Assembly: GCA_039024295.1 (NCBI GenBank)
Contig: JBCDIQ010000127.1
Coordinates: 1 to 13,729 of the forward strand
Reading direction: 5' to 3'
Origin: JBCDIQ01 sp039024295
GTDB taxonomy: Bacteria > Bacteroidota > Bacteroidia > J057
DNA: 13,729 nucleotides
The translations under genes and the position numbers were made by a program. Of the stretch, positions 1 to 6,767 are shown in pieces. The stretch's first letter is position 1. The number at the start of each line of letters is the position of its first letter. The notes under the pieces were generated by a model, which saw nothing but the letters and a program-made list of their open reading frames with translations, was not told the origin of the DNA and did no database searches.

Positions 1-679
1 GAATCATCTCAAAATGATCCGGTACCCTACAGGGATCGACAGGAACCGCCCATTTAAGAAACTCGAATAAAAGGCTCGTTCCTACTTTGAGACTTTGCAT
101 GGATTCATCAGGAGCCAAACCCGTTTCAAAAGCACGATATTGCCCCTGCTCAATGAAATCGTGCTGCATCTGTTCGGTAGGGATTCCACCAAAATAAGTG
201 ACATATTCGGGGTGAATGCCCAAGATGTATTCTTCAGGATTTGGCAGGTGGGTGAAGCCATAAATCAGTAAAAAGACGGAAACCACAAACCCGGCAAATG
301 GCCCAGCAACCCCAATATCAAAAAATTTGCGAGTGCTGTCTGGAATTTGCTTGAGCTGAATGACGGCTCCCAAAGAACCAATATTCAGCATTAAGGGAAT
401 GTAAAGGGGAATGTAGTAAGGGAGGGTTGTTTTTACCCTGTGATGGAGTGCCATGAAGTAATGGCCAAATTCATGCATCGTAAGGAAGGCGAGAAAAGAA
501 ACAGAATACGGCAGGCCTAATTCCCATTCATGCAAGGAAAGCATATCGTGACTCTCCAACCAGCCCAACCCAATCCATACCCTTCCAGTTGATAGTTCTG
601 CCCCTACCATCAACGTAGTGATGATGGTAAGCAAAAATAACACTACGTGAAGAGAATATTTACCGATTTTGCTGACCAA
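1..679 (-). CDS. Site-2 protease family protein (peptidase M50), partial
   Basis: Intramembrane zinc metalloprotease of the S2P/M50 class; the 3' end lies beyond the left edge, so there is no stop in the window. I translated the minus strand: a hydrophobic segment (YSLHVVLFLLTIITTLMVGA) comes first, then the zinc-binding HExxH motif as MHEFGHYFMALHHR (about 426-467), followed by IPLYIPLMLNIGSLGAVIQL and the glycine/phenylalanine-rich membrane segment AGPFAGFVVSVFLLIYGF. The second family motif (NxxPxxxLDG) would fall outside the window. The start is uncertain: no ATG precedes the first membrane segment. The frame opens after a TAA at 713-715; TTG at 677-679 is the best candidate, giving about nine residues before the helix, while ATT at 710-712 is a rarer option. 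The gene is divergent from the ECF sigma gene, sharing about 130 bp of upstream DNA. Family assignment is firm; the substrate is unknown. Confidence 0.88.
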   Translation of the reverse strand, partial: MVSKIGKYSLHVVLFLLTIITTLMVGAELSTGRVWIGLGWLESHDMLSLHEWELGLPYSVSFLAFLTMHEFGHYFMALHHRVKTTLPYYIPLYIPLMLNIGSLGAVIQLKQIPDSTRKFFDIGVAGPFAGFVVSVFLLIYGFTHLPNPEEYILGIHPEYVTYFGGIPTEQMQHDFIEQGQYRAFETGLAPDESMQSLKVGTSLLFEFLKWAVPVDPCRVPDHFEMI

Positions 680-812
680 TAGGAAAAGTTCTTTATATGT
701 AAGTTTCTTAATTTAACCACGATTTTTGGTTTGTGTTCAATTTTTCTGGAAAATCCGTGGGCACATACAACAGGTTTTGTTGTAAATTCGTCTTACCTAT
801 CTGATTGAATCT

Positions 813-1400
813 GTGTTTTTTCGCAAGAAACATACCCTGACGTCACTTTCCGACGAAGAACTGGTGGCCCGTTACAAGGCCAAGCAGGACAAAGAGGTGA
901 TGGCAGTTTTATTTGAGCGATACACCGATTTGGTATTTTTGGTGGCAATGAAATACCTGAAAGACGAAGCAGAGAGCAAAGACGCTGTTATGCTGGTGTT
1001 TGAGAAGTTACTTCGGGACCTGCCCAGGTACGAGGTGCGCAATTTTAAATACTGGTTGCATACGGTGGTAAAAAATCAATGCTTAAGCCTGCTCGAAAAA
1101 CAGCAGCGTTCCCGACAGCAAGCAGAAAATTTTCGACTGGAGCAAGATGAAGATATGGAATATACGCCTGCTTTTAGTCTTGATGGTGAGCAGGATGGAC
1201 AAGAGAAGCAGTTAGCGCAGCTGGAGGTAGCCATTTCCATGCTTAAAGCCGAGCAACGTCAATGTGTGGAATTGTTTTATCTTCAGCGTAAGTCCTATAA
1301 AGAAGTCGCAGAAATCACCGGTTTTTCGCTTCTACAAGTGAAAAGCTACATTCAGAATGGCAAACGAAACCTTAAAAAACACATGATCGAACTGGGCTAG
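813..1400 (+). CDS. ECF-type RNA polymerase sigma-70 family factor
   Basis: Alternative sigma factor that directs RNA polymerase to a special promoter set. The 195-residue length fits the ECF class, which has only regions 2 and 4. Region 2 spans about residues 30-97, with LFERYTDLVFLVAMKYLKD and the conserved NFKYWLHTVVKNQCLSLLEK helix. A charged linker (100-135) follows. Region 4 (about 137-189) has the helix-turn-helix SYKEVAEITGFSLLQVKSYI, and QCVELFYLQRKSYKEVA is typical of the family. The start is GTG at 813; no ATG is available upstream in frame. The next gene begins 11 bp after the stop, so the two are almost certainly co-transcribed, and that partner is a membrane protein that may be its anti-sigma factor. 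Target promoters cannot be deduced from this window. Confidence 0.93.
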   Translation: MFFRKKHTLTSLSDEELVARYKAKQDKEVMAVLFERYTDLVFLVAMKYLKDEAESKDAVMLVFEKLLRDLPRYEVRNFKYWLHTVVKNQCLSLLEKQQRSRQQAENFRLEQDEDMEYTPAFSLDGEQDGQEKQLAQLEVAISMLKAEQRQCVELFYLQRKSYKEVAEITGFSLLQVKSYIQNGKRNLKKHMIELG

Positions 1401-1411
1401 CCCCTCATATT

Positions 1412-2494
1412 TTGGCAGAACAACCGTCACATATCGCCCAGCACCTAGCCAATTCCCCGGCTGACACCTTGCAGCAATACCTGCAAGAAAAGCTTACAGT
1501 GGATGAAAAGGCTGCATTAGATGAATTGTTGGCTGAAAATCCCCTCTATGCAGATGCATTAGAAGGGCTGAAGGAGTTACCTGAGGCAGAGCAGCTCTCA
1601 GCTATCCGTGCCGACCTTCACCGCCGTACCCGTAGGCTGCTAAATCGCCAAAAAGGAGGACGCGATCGGTTCCAGTTTCAGCAATACGCCCTGGCAGCTG
1701 TAGCCGTGCTGGTGGTATTGTTCATTGCAGCGACGGTACAGTTCATGGATTTCGGCAAAAAAGACCCTGCCGCCTCTTCCACCATGGCTGAAACGGATTC
1801 GGATCTCCGCTTCGAATCTGCCTCACCTGTGCCTGCAGTACCTGCGGACAGCAATTTCATCACCATGAATGTGCCGGAGAAAACTGCACCATCGGTAGCT
1901 GATGAAGTATTGCCAGGAACCACAACTGAGACTGCTCCTCCTGCTCCTTCTCCTGCTCGACAACAAGAAGCAACAGGTAAGCCTCCTCGGGAAGTAAGGG
2001 TGTACCTAAATGTCCCGAATAAACCTACTCGAAAACTAAATTTACCTCCCGTTGTAAGTTCAACGCCTGCACAAGAGGATGACATGGCTAACGCTGCTGT
2101 TGCAGAAACTGATGAAGAGAGGTTCGCAGACGTACAACTAGCTGAGGAGGCTGCCTATACAAGTGACACTGCAATGTCAGTTGGTATTGAGTCAGGCATT
2201 GGGCTGTACAGAAAAGGAAATTATACAGGCGCAGTCAAATTACTTGAGCAGAATTCAGGTTCGGATATAGAGTCCCAATTGTACCTGGGACTGTCACACT
2301 ATCAGTTACAGCAATATCAGATGGCAATTCAAAACCTGATGCCCATTGCCAGTAAAAAAGATACGGCCGCCTGGCACCTGGCAGAATCTTACCGTTTCCT
2401 GGGAGATACCCTTTCGGCCCAAAAGTGGTACCGTAAGCTTGCGCGTAAAAAAGGGGCTTATCGCGATGCCGCCAGAAAGCAGCTCTCTCCTTAA
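1412..2494 (+). CDS. Single-pass membrane protein with C-terminal TPR region, probable anti-sigma regulator
   Basis: 360 residues, TTG start at 1412, 11 bp after the sigma gene. Residues 1-85 are a charged, probably cytoplasmic helical domain (LQQYLQEKLTVDEKAALDEL, then an Arg-rich stretch RRTRRLLNRQKGGRDR). One transmembrane helix lies at about 92-110 (YALAAVAVLVVLFIAATVQ). The positive charge before it predicts a cytoplasmic N terminus. Residues 115-250 form a low-complexity Pro/Ala/Thr/Glu-rich periplasmic linker. Residues about 258-355 contain tetratricopeptide-like repeats (GIGLYRKGNYTGAVKLLEQN, LYLGLSHYQLQQYQMAIQNL, AWHLAESYRFLGDTLSAQKW). I see no HxxxCxxC zinc-finger anti-sigma motif, so the anti-sigma role is inferred from gene order and topology, not from a recognised domain. 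It could instead be an unrelated TPR envelope protein co-transcribed with the sigma factor. Confidence 0.85.
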   Translation: MAEQPSHIAQHLANSPADTLQQYLQEKLTVDEKAALDELLAENPLYADALEGLKELPEAEQLSAIRADLHRRTRRLLNRQKGGRDRFQFQQYALAAVAVLVVLFIAATVQFMDFGKKDPAASSTMAETDSDLRFESASPVPAVPADSNFITMNVPEKTAPSVADEVLPGTTTETAPPAPSPARQQEATGKPPREVRVYLNVPNKPTRKLNLPPVVSSTPAQEDDMANAAVAETDEERFADVQLAEEAAYTSDTAMSVGIESGIGLYRKGNYTGAVKLLEQNSGSDIESQLYLGLSHYQLQQYQMAIQNLMPIASKKDTAAWHLAESYRFLGDTLSAQKWYRKLARKKGAYRDAARKQLSP

Positions 2495-2505
2495 CAGGCA
2501 GTGTT

Positions 2506-3270
2506 ATGATAGATGATAACGGTTCGTACCGCATAGAACTCCCCCAGTTTGAAGGGCCTTTTGACCTCCTGTTATTTTTCATTGAGCGGGACGAGCTGGA
2601 CATCCACGATATTCCCATTTCTAAGATTACTCAGGACTTTTTGGCCTATATGCAGGCCATGCAAGAGATGAACATCGAGTTGGCCGCAGAATTTATCTTC
2701 GTGGCCAGCACGTTGATGCGCATCAAGGCCAAACTGCTGTTGCCAAGGCCTGAACTCAACGAAGCAGGAGAGGAAATTGATCCAAGGGAAGAATTGGTCC
2801 GACGTCTGTTGGAGTACAAACGCTACAAATCCGTGCTGGCGGAGCTCTCTGAAATGGAGGGAGAACAAGCTGCCCGTAACCCCAGGGGCTACGCCAAGCA
2901 GGAAGAAAAGCTGTTTTTAACCTCTGAATACCCCGAAGAAGAACTCGTGGGCATGGACCTCTACACAATCATGCGAACCTTTAAGCGGATCATGGAACGG
3001 CATTCTGCTGAGCTTCGCAGGCCGCGCCATGTCATCAGGAGGTATCCCTACACAGTCGAAGAAGTAAAACTCACCCTGATCAATCGCCTGGATAACCTGG
3101 AAAAACCGCTAGATTTTGTAAGCTTCGTGATGGAAGAAAAAGACCGCATTTTTGTGGTGTTCAGTTTCTTGGCAATCCTGGAACTGGTTCAGGTACAACA
3201 GATCAGCCTGACAGTAGGAGAAGGATTTAACAACTTCTGGGTGGAGCGGAAGTATTCGGAGGAGGAGTGA
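2506..3270 (+). CDS. scpA: Segregation and condensation protein A (kleisin ScpA)
   Basis: Kleisin subunit of the SMC-ScpAB condensin complex, which bridges the SMC head domains and is needed for chromosome compaction and segregation. The N-terminal hallmark YRIELPQFEGPFDLLLFFIE is at residues 8-27, followed by LDIHDIPISKITQDFLAYM. The helical middle part carries the conserved FIFVASTLMRIKAKLLLPRP (64-82). The C-terminal winged-helix part (about 175-247) ends with the hallmark VVFSFLAILELVQVQQISL. At 254 residues it has the usual family length. ATG at 2506, 11 bp after the TPR-protein stop; it may be read from the same transcript, although the functions are unrelated. The partner scpB is not in the window. 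The stop lies 7 bp from the convergent vapC stop, with no visible terminator between them. Confidence 0.97.
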   Translation: MIDDNGSYRIELPQFEGPFDLLLFFIERDELDIHDIPISKITQDFLAYMQAMQEMNIELAAEFIFVASTLMRIKAKLLLPRPELNEAGEEIDPREELVRRLLEYKRYKSVLAELSEMEGEQAARNPRGYAKQEEKLFLTSEYPEEELVGMDLYTIMRTFKRIMERHSAELRRPRHVIRRYPYTVEEVKLTLINRLDNLEKPLDFVSFVMEEKDRIFVVFSFLAILELVQVQQISLTVGEGFNNFWVERKYSEEE

Positions 3271-3277
3271 GAACTAA

Positions 3278-3667
3278 CTACCACCTTACAACTTCGATTC
3301 CCATTATGTTTTTAAAGTGCTTATCCCTAGTCACAACTGTCATTTCATATTTTTTGCCAATTGCTGCAATCCACACATCATTGGTAGGGATAGGTTTACC
3401 CCTTCTTCGAAGTTCACTTTTCAGCTCTCCATAAATGAAGGAAGTCTCTGCGTCTAGATACAAAACTTCAGCATCTTGGCAAAACCCTTTAACCTGAATT
3501 AAATTTTGTTCTTTTTTCGAAGAATTACTCGCACCAAAGGCTAACTCCCCCACGACGATAAAAGGGATGAATACTTGGTCTTTAAGGACATTTTGGACCA
3601 GTTCAACTTCTCCATTAAAAAATGCAATGATAATATTGGTATCCCGTAGATAGGGCTTACCACTCAT
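3278..3667 (-). CDS. vapC: VapC-family PIN-domain ribonuclease toxin
   Basis: Toxin of a type II toxin-antitoxin pair; VapC proteins are magnesium-dependent endoribonucleases that cut tRNA or rRNA. The 129 residues form one PIN domain with all four expected acidic residues: D9 (LRDTN), E41 (VVGELAFG), D97 (TNDVWIAA) and D115 (TRDKHF). The pattern PIPTNDVWIAAIGKKYEMTVVTRD is characteristic of the family, so the active site appears intact. The start ATG (3665-3667) overlaps the end of the upstream antitoxin frame by 11 bp, the usual translational coupling of these pairs. The RNA target cannot be predicted. Notable point: the antitoxin reading frame upstream is interrupted, yet the toxin looks complete. 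Confidence 0.93.
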   Translation of the reverse strand: MSGKPYLRDTNIIIAFFNGEVELVQNVLKDQVFIPFIVVGELAFGASNSSKKEQNLIQVKGFCQDAEVLYLDAETSFIYGELKSELRRRGKPIPTNDVWIAAIGKKYEMTVVTRDKHFKNIMGIEVVRW

Positions 3668-3881
3668 TTTTATCTACCTTACCAAATTCATCATCAATTG
3701 AATGTTGCATTTCGGCAATCGAATCAGAATCAATTGATCCAGCCCATTTAGCCAATTTTCTATCAGAATTATTTTTAGGCATTTTTACCAAAGAAGCGAG
3801 ATAATTTCTTAGCCTCTTCTGTTCCTCTTTATTCAAAAGGCTGACAAATCTTCATATTTCTATTTCAAGCGTATTCTTCAT
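3657..3881 (-). pseudogene. vapB: VapB-like antitoxin reading frame with an in-frame TGA
   Basis: A 75-codon frame that begins at ATG 3879-3881, reads MKNTLEIEI, meets TGA at 3852-3854, then continues open to TAA at 3657-3659. After the stop it reads RFVSLLNKEEQKRLRNYL, then a segment ending WAGSIDSDSIAEM and DDEFGKVDKNEW. The acidic, Trp-ended tail (W-A-G, then DDEF, then NEW) resembles the toxin-binding end of antitoxins found beside VapC in Bacteroidota; I know this from family patterns, not from a search. The tail overlaps the vapC start by 11 bp. Translation could restart inside: TTG 3834-3836 would give 59 residues, and ATG 3780-3782 would give 41 residues that still include the presumed toxin-binding tail. 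Alternatives are a genuine nonsense mutation, a sequencing error, or an antitoxin that really starts downstream of the TGA. Confidence 0.65.
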
Positions 3882-3899
3882 AAGAAATTCTTTGTATCT

Positions 3900-3917
3900 C
3901 TATTTGCATCAAAATAG
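3900..3917. repeat. Inverted repeat upstream of vapBC, possible operator
   Basis: CTATTT and AAATAG form perfect 6-bp arms around a 6-bp spacer, 19 bp before the first ATG of the antitoxin frame. VapB proteins usually bind palindromes at their own promoter, so an operator is plausible, but such short AT-rich repeats also arise by chance. The 65 bp between the peroxidase stop (3947) and the antitoxin ATG must hold the vapBC promoter if the pair is transcribed on its own; I could not find a convincing TAnnTTTG element in it. Confidence 0.35.
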
Positions 3918-3946
3918 GATTTAAATACTTAATCAGCAATACCACC

Positions 3947-4984
3947 TCAAGGCCTAAACGCCTCATCGGTCAAAAATGCTTCATCTGTCAGAGCCCTCAT
4001 GAACGCTACCAATGCTTCCTTTTCAAAGTCGGTCAGCTCAATGTTGGTCATAAAAGGGCTTCGGTTTGGGTGAGGATGTCCCTGGGTAGCGTAATGGTCC
4101 ATGACCTCTTCTAATGTGGCTATACTGCCATCATGCATGTAAGGGCCGGTTTTTTCCACATTTCTTAAGGTTGGCACCTTAAATTTTCCAATATCTGACT
4201 CCAGCCCCGTGACGCGCCATCTGCCTTTGTCCTCATAGTCAAGATATAACCCGTTATTTTCGAATAATTCTGTGGTGAAATTGTGCCCATTGTGACAATG
4301 GAAGCACTCTCCCCTTTCGCTAAAGAAGACCGCTCTACCGAATTTTTGCTTGTCTGTTAACGCATTCTCATCTCCAGCTTCAAAGCGGTCAATGGGGGCA
4401 CGGTAGCTGAGCAAAGTCCGTTCAAAACTGGCTATCGCCTTGATAAGCCCATCTAAATCTGGTTCTTTGCCAAAGGCTTCCTGAAATAACTGGGGGTATT
4501 CAGGATGGGTACGAAGGGTATCAATTACCGTCCGTAAATCGTGGGCCATCTCAAAGTCAGCCTCAATGGGCACCATGGCTTGCGTTTCCAGGGAAGGATT
4601 AGAACCATCCCAAAAAAGGCTTTTAGCATATGCCAAGTTCACCAGTGCCATTGCATTTCTTTCCCCTGGCCGGTTTTCCACTCCCAAACTGATACGCCTG
4701 GGGTCAGAGAATCCATTTTCCTGGAAATGGCAAGAACCGCAGCTTATGGTCCCGTCGACCGATAACATGGGGTCAAAAAACAGCTTTTTCCCCAGCTCCA
4801 CCTTCTCAACTGTTAGCGGATTATCTTCTGGAACAGGCAGCCTCGGAAAATGATCTGGCAGTTCCACCACATAAGGTGTCCCATTATTAAGACCAGCACC
4901 AGGATCATCTCTGGTACAGCCTACCAATGCCGTAAGCATTCCAATTAGTACGACAAAAATAAATTTAAGCTTCTGCGGAATCAT
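3947..4984 (-). CDS. Di-heme cytochrome c peroxidase family lipoprotein (MbnH/MauG-like)
   Basis: Periplasm-facing di-heme enzyme of the bacterial cytochrome c peroxidase/MauG superfamily, 345 residues. It has two c-type heme sites: CGSCH (C82, C85, H86) and CFHCH (C227, C230, H231). Family hallmarks include LSVDGTISCGSCHFQENGFSD, RNAMALVNLAYAKSLFWDG, SFERTLLS and VPTLRNVEKTGPYMHDGSIA. The N terminus is a lipoprotein signal with a lipobox ending ALVGC (C23). ATG at 4982-4984 is chosen; a TTG three codons upstream (4993) is possible but less likely. It lies 15 bp downstream of the MbnP-like gene and is surely in the same operon. That pairing favours a role like MbnH, which oxidises a tryptophan of its partner MbnP, over simple peroxide removal. 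The enzyme class is firm; the MbnH-type reaction is inferred from context. Confidence 0.9.
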   Translation of the reverse strand: MIPQKLKFIFVVLIGMLTALVGCTRDDPGAGLNNGTPYVVELPDHFPRLPVPEDNPLTVEKVELGKKLFFDPMLSVDGTISCGSCHFQENGFSDPRRISLGVENRPGERNAMALVNLAYAKSLFWDGSNPSLETQAMVPIEADFEMAHDLRTVIDTLRTHPEYPQLFQEAFGKEPDLDGLIKAIASFERTLLSYRAPIDRFEAGDENALTDKQKFGRAVFFSERGECFHCHNGHNFTTELFENNGLYLDYEDKGRWRVTGLESDIGKFKVPTLRNVEKTGPYMHDGSIATLEEVMDHYATQGHPHPNRSPFMTNIELTDFEKEALVAFMRALTDEAFLTDEAFRP

Positions 4985-4999
4985 GTATAACAATCAATC

Positions 5000-5827
5000 T
5001 TAATTGGTGTATCCAAACAGTGCCCCATTTACCAGGTTATCGGTAATTTTTTCTGCCAATTTATACTCATCAGAGCCTTTGGGAGTAGAATGCGTCTGGT
5101 TTTGAACCACCATGTTGATGGTATCATTGTCATTGAAAAACAAGCGATTAAAGTCTATTTCGACAAAAAACTGCTTCTCAGTTTCAGTATAAAGGGTAAA
5201 CGCATGACGAGCATCAGTGAATTCCAGCTCTCGGTAGAGTTCATCTATCCCCGTATGGTACACCAGGCTACCTTGAAAATTCTCACCAAGGTTTGCTTGG
5301 GTGGTATCAATTCTTCCGTCAATTGACAAGAATCGGTACCCCGTAAGCCATGACCACCACATCCCCAAATCCGCCAACGGCTCATCCTCCTCAAAATCAG
5401 AAGGACGTACGGTCCTGTTCAGTTCAGGAGGCACACCGATGCCAAATTTTACCCCTTTATAATTGCCAGGTTCTACGCCTTCAAAAATGGCAAACGAACC
5501 TTCTCCATGATTGACTTTATTTGCAACTCCACCATTTCCCAGGTCAAATAACTCCACGTCTGATAACTTTACTTCGGTATCGTCTTCCTTCACCAGGGTG
5601 ATGTTCCCCACGTACATTTTCATGTTTTCGATGAAAAACTTCCTGCCATTGATGTTCTGGTAAATAAGCCGGTTCTGGAAGCCTTCGCCTGATACACGTG
5701 TAATGAAGTTCAATTCAAATGTACCTTTAGGTTCTGCTACATCATCGTCTCCACCGCATCCGGCAGTAAACAACAGACTGATGAGGACTAGCGGCAAAAT
5801 CAGGGAATATTTCATGGGAGTTTTCAT
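5000..5827 (-). CDS. MbnP-family (MXAN_0976-like) lipoprotein
   Basis: 275-residue exported lipoprotein: signal LILPLVLISLLFTAGC with lipobox TAGC (C24). The mature part is a beta-rich domain with the family signature GMWWSWLTGYRF at 155-166 (W157, W158, W160) followed by SIDGR, plus a conserved-looking YHTG (H191) and HSTPKG (H246). MbnP proteins were named from methanobactin operons, where the protein binds copper and one of its tryptophans is converted to kynurenine by the di-heme enzyme MbnH; the gene immediately downstream here is such a di-heme enzyme. The only cysteine is the lipidated C24, so no internal disulfide is possible. No methanobactin precursor or mbnB/C genes are visible. 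ATG at 5827 is used; ATG at 5815 would also leave a full signal. Family assignment rests on the tryptophan signature and the neighbour. Confidence 0.83.
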   Translation of the reverse strand: MKTPMKYSLILPLVLISLLFTAGCGGDDDVAEPKGTFELNFITRVSGEGFQNRLIYQNINGRKFFIENMKMYVGNITLVKEDDTEVKLSDVELFDLGNGGVANKVNHGEGSFAIFEGVEPGNYKGVKFGIGVPPELNRTVRPSDFEEDEPLADLGMWWSWLTGYRFLSIDGRIDTTQANLGENFQGSLVYHTGIDELYRELEFTDARHAFTLYTETEKQFFVEIDFNRLFFNDNDTINMVVQNQTHSTPKGSDEYKLAEKITDNLVNGALFGYTN

Positions 5828-5873
5828 ATTTAATAATTCATATAAAACAACGCTACAGCAGGCATAAGGTTAG

Positions 5874-5887
5874 CCTCAGATTTGAGG
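5874..5887. repeat. Small inverted repeat between the divergent mbnP-like and mazG genes
   Basis: CCTCA-GATT-TGAGG, 5-bp arms with a 4-bp loop, lies in the 139-bp region between the two divergent start codons. It sits 47 bp before the mbnP-like ATG and could be an operator for either side or chance. I found only a weak promoter-like match (TAGCGTTG, one mismatch to TAnnTTTG) on the minus strand for the mbnP-like operon. Confidence 0.25.
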
Positions 5888-5954
5888 TTTTTTAGGATTT
5901 AAAGGTAAACGGTCAGAATTGGTGCATAAAAGAACATATCTCATTGGAAAAGGC

Positions 5955-5962
5955 TACTTTTG
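5955..5962 (+). promoter_or_regulatory. Bacteroidota -7 element before mazG
   Basis: TACTTTTG is an exact match to TAnnTTTG, the -7 element used by the primary sigma factor of Bacteroidota. It ends 4 bp before the mazG ATG at 5967, so transcription would start at or almost at the start codon, giving a leaderless message. No TTTG -33 box lies at the right distance (about 19 bp upstream), which lowers confidence. Confidence 0.5.
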
Positions 5963-5966
5963 CCAC

Positions 5967-6764
5967 ATGAAGGAAACCCTGGAAGCATTTGAGCGACTTA
6001 ATAATATCGTCAAAGAACTGCGGGTGAAGTGCCCCTGGGATGCAGGGCAGACGAAAGAAAGCATCAGGCACCTGAGCATTGAGGAGGTGTATGAGCTGTC
6101 TGATACCATTTTACAAAATGATTACCCAGCGATGAAAGAGGAGTTGGGGGACTTGATGCTGCACCTGATGTTTTATTCCAATATGGCTGAGGAGCAGGGC
6201 GAATTTGACCTGAAAGCTGTGTTGGAATCCCAGAGTGAAAAACTCATTCGTCGCCACCCCCATGTGTATGGAAGTGATGACCCGGACTTGGCTGCTCTGG
6301 ATACCTATGAAAAAGTCATGGGCAACTGGGAGCGCATCAAAGCCCGGGAACGTAAAGGTGCACCCAAACCCAAAATGACCCTGGATGGCGTACCGGAAAG
6401 TATGCCATCGCTGATTAAAGCCTACCGCATGCAGCAAAAAGCTGCCAGTGTGGGTTTTGACTGGGAACAGAAAGATGAGGTGTGGGCCAAGGTGAAAGAG
6501 GAAATGGCGGAATTTGAAGAAGCCACTTCAAAAGAAGCCCAGATGGATGAGATGGGCGACTTGCTGTTCAGTTTGATTAACTATTGCCGCTTTCTAAAGA
6601 TTAATCCCGAAGATGCCTTGGAGCAGACCAACCGAAAATTCAAACGCCGATTTGAATTTGTAGAACAACAAGCCATAGCCAGCAACCGGGAAGTAGCCCA
6701 ACTCACCTTAGATGAAATGGAAGAATTTTGGAAAAAGGCCAAGGCCCTGGAACCTAATTCCTGA
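5967..6764 (+). CDS. mazG: Nucleoside triphosphate pyrophosphohydrolase MazG
   Basis: House-cleaning enzyme that hydrolyses (d)NTPs to the monophosphate and pyrophosphate. The 265 residues form the usual tandem of two MazG domains. The first has the signature KCPWDAGQTKESIRHLSIEE (21-40) and KEELGDLMLHLMFYS (57-71), with the acidic residues that bind magnesium, then RRHPHVYG (95-102). The second has VWAKVKEEMAEFEEA (172-186) and MDEMGDLLFSLINYCRFL (193-210). ATG 5967 is preferred over an upstream TTG at 5919, because it begins the conserved helix and a TAnnTTTG element lies immediately before it. The ATP-grasp gene follows 54 bp downstream on the same strand and has no recognisable promoter of its own, so the two probably share a transcript. 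Confidence 0.96.
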   Translation: MKETLEAFERLNNIVKELRVKCPWDAGQTKESIRHLSIEEVYELSDTILQNDYPAMKEELGDLMLHLMFYSNMAEEQGEFDLKAVLESQSEKLIRRHPHVYGSDDPDLAALDTYEKVMGNWERIKARERKGAPKPKMTLDGVPESMPSLIKAYRMQQKAASVGFDWEQKDEVWAKVKEEMAEFEEATSKEAQMDEMGDLLFSLINYCRFLKINPEDALEQTNRKFKRRFEFVEQQAIASNREVAQLTLDEMEEFWKKAKALEPNS

Positions 6765-6767
6765 AAG

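Noticed and set aside
776..805. Promoter for the sigma gene: TTTG at 776-779 and TATCTGAT at 798-805 with an 18-bp spacer
   Set aside because: The second box matches TAnnTTTG at TA and only one of the last four bases; too weak to list.
1678..2085. Minus-strand open frame inside the TPR-protein gene
   Set aside because: It is antisense to the Pro/Ala/Thr-rich linker and gives a low-complexity Ser/Gly/Thr product, as expected from the opposite strand of such sequence.
4985..4993. Longer start (TTG at 4993) for the di-heme enzyme
   Set aside because: ATG at 4984 lies three codons inside and leaves a full lipoprotein signal; the TTG form adds nothing.
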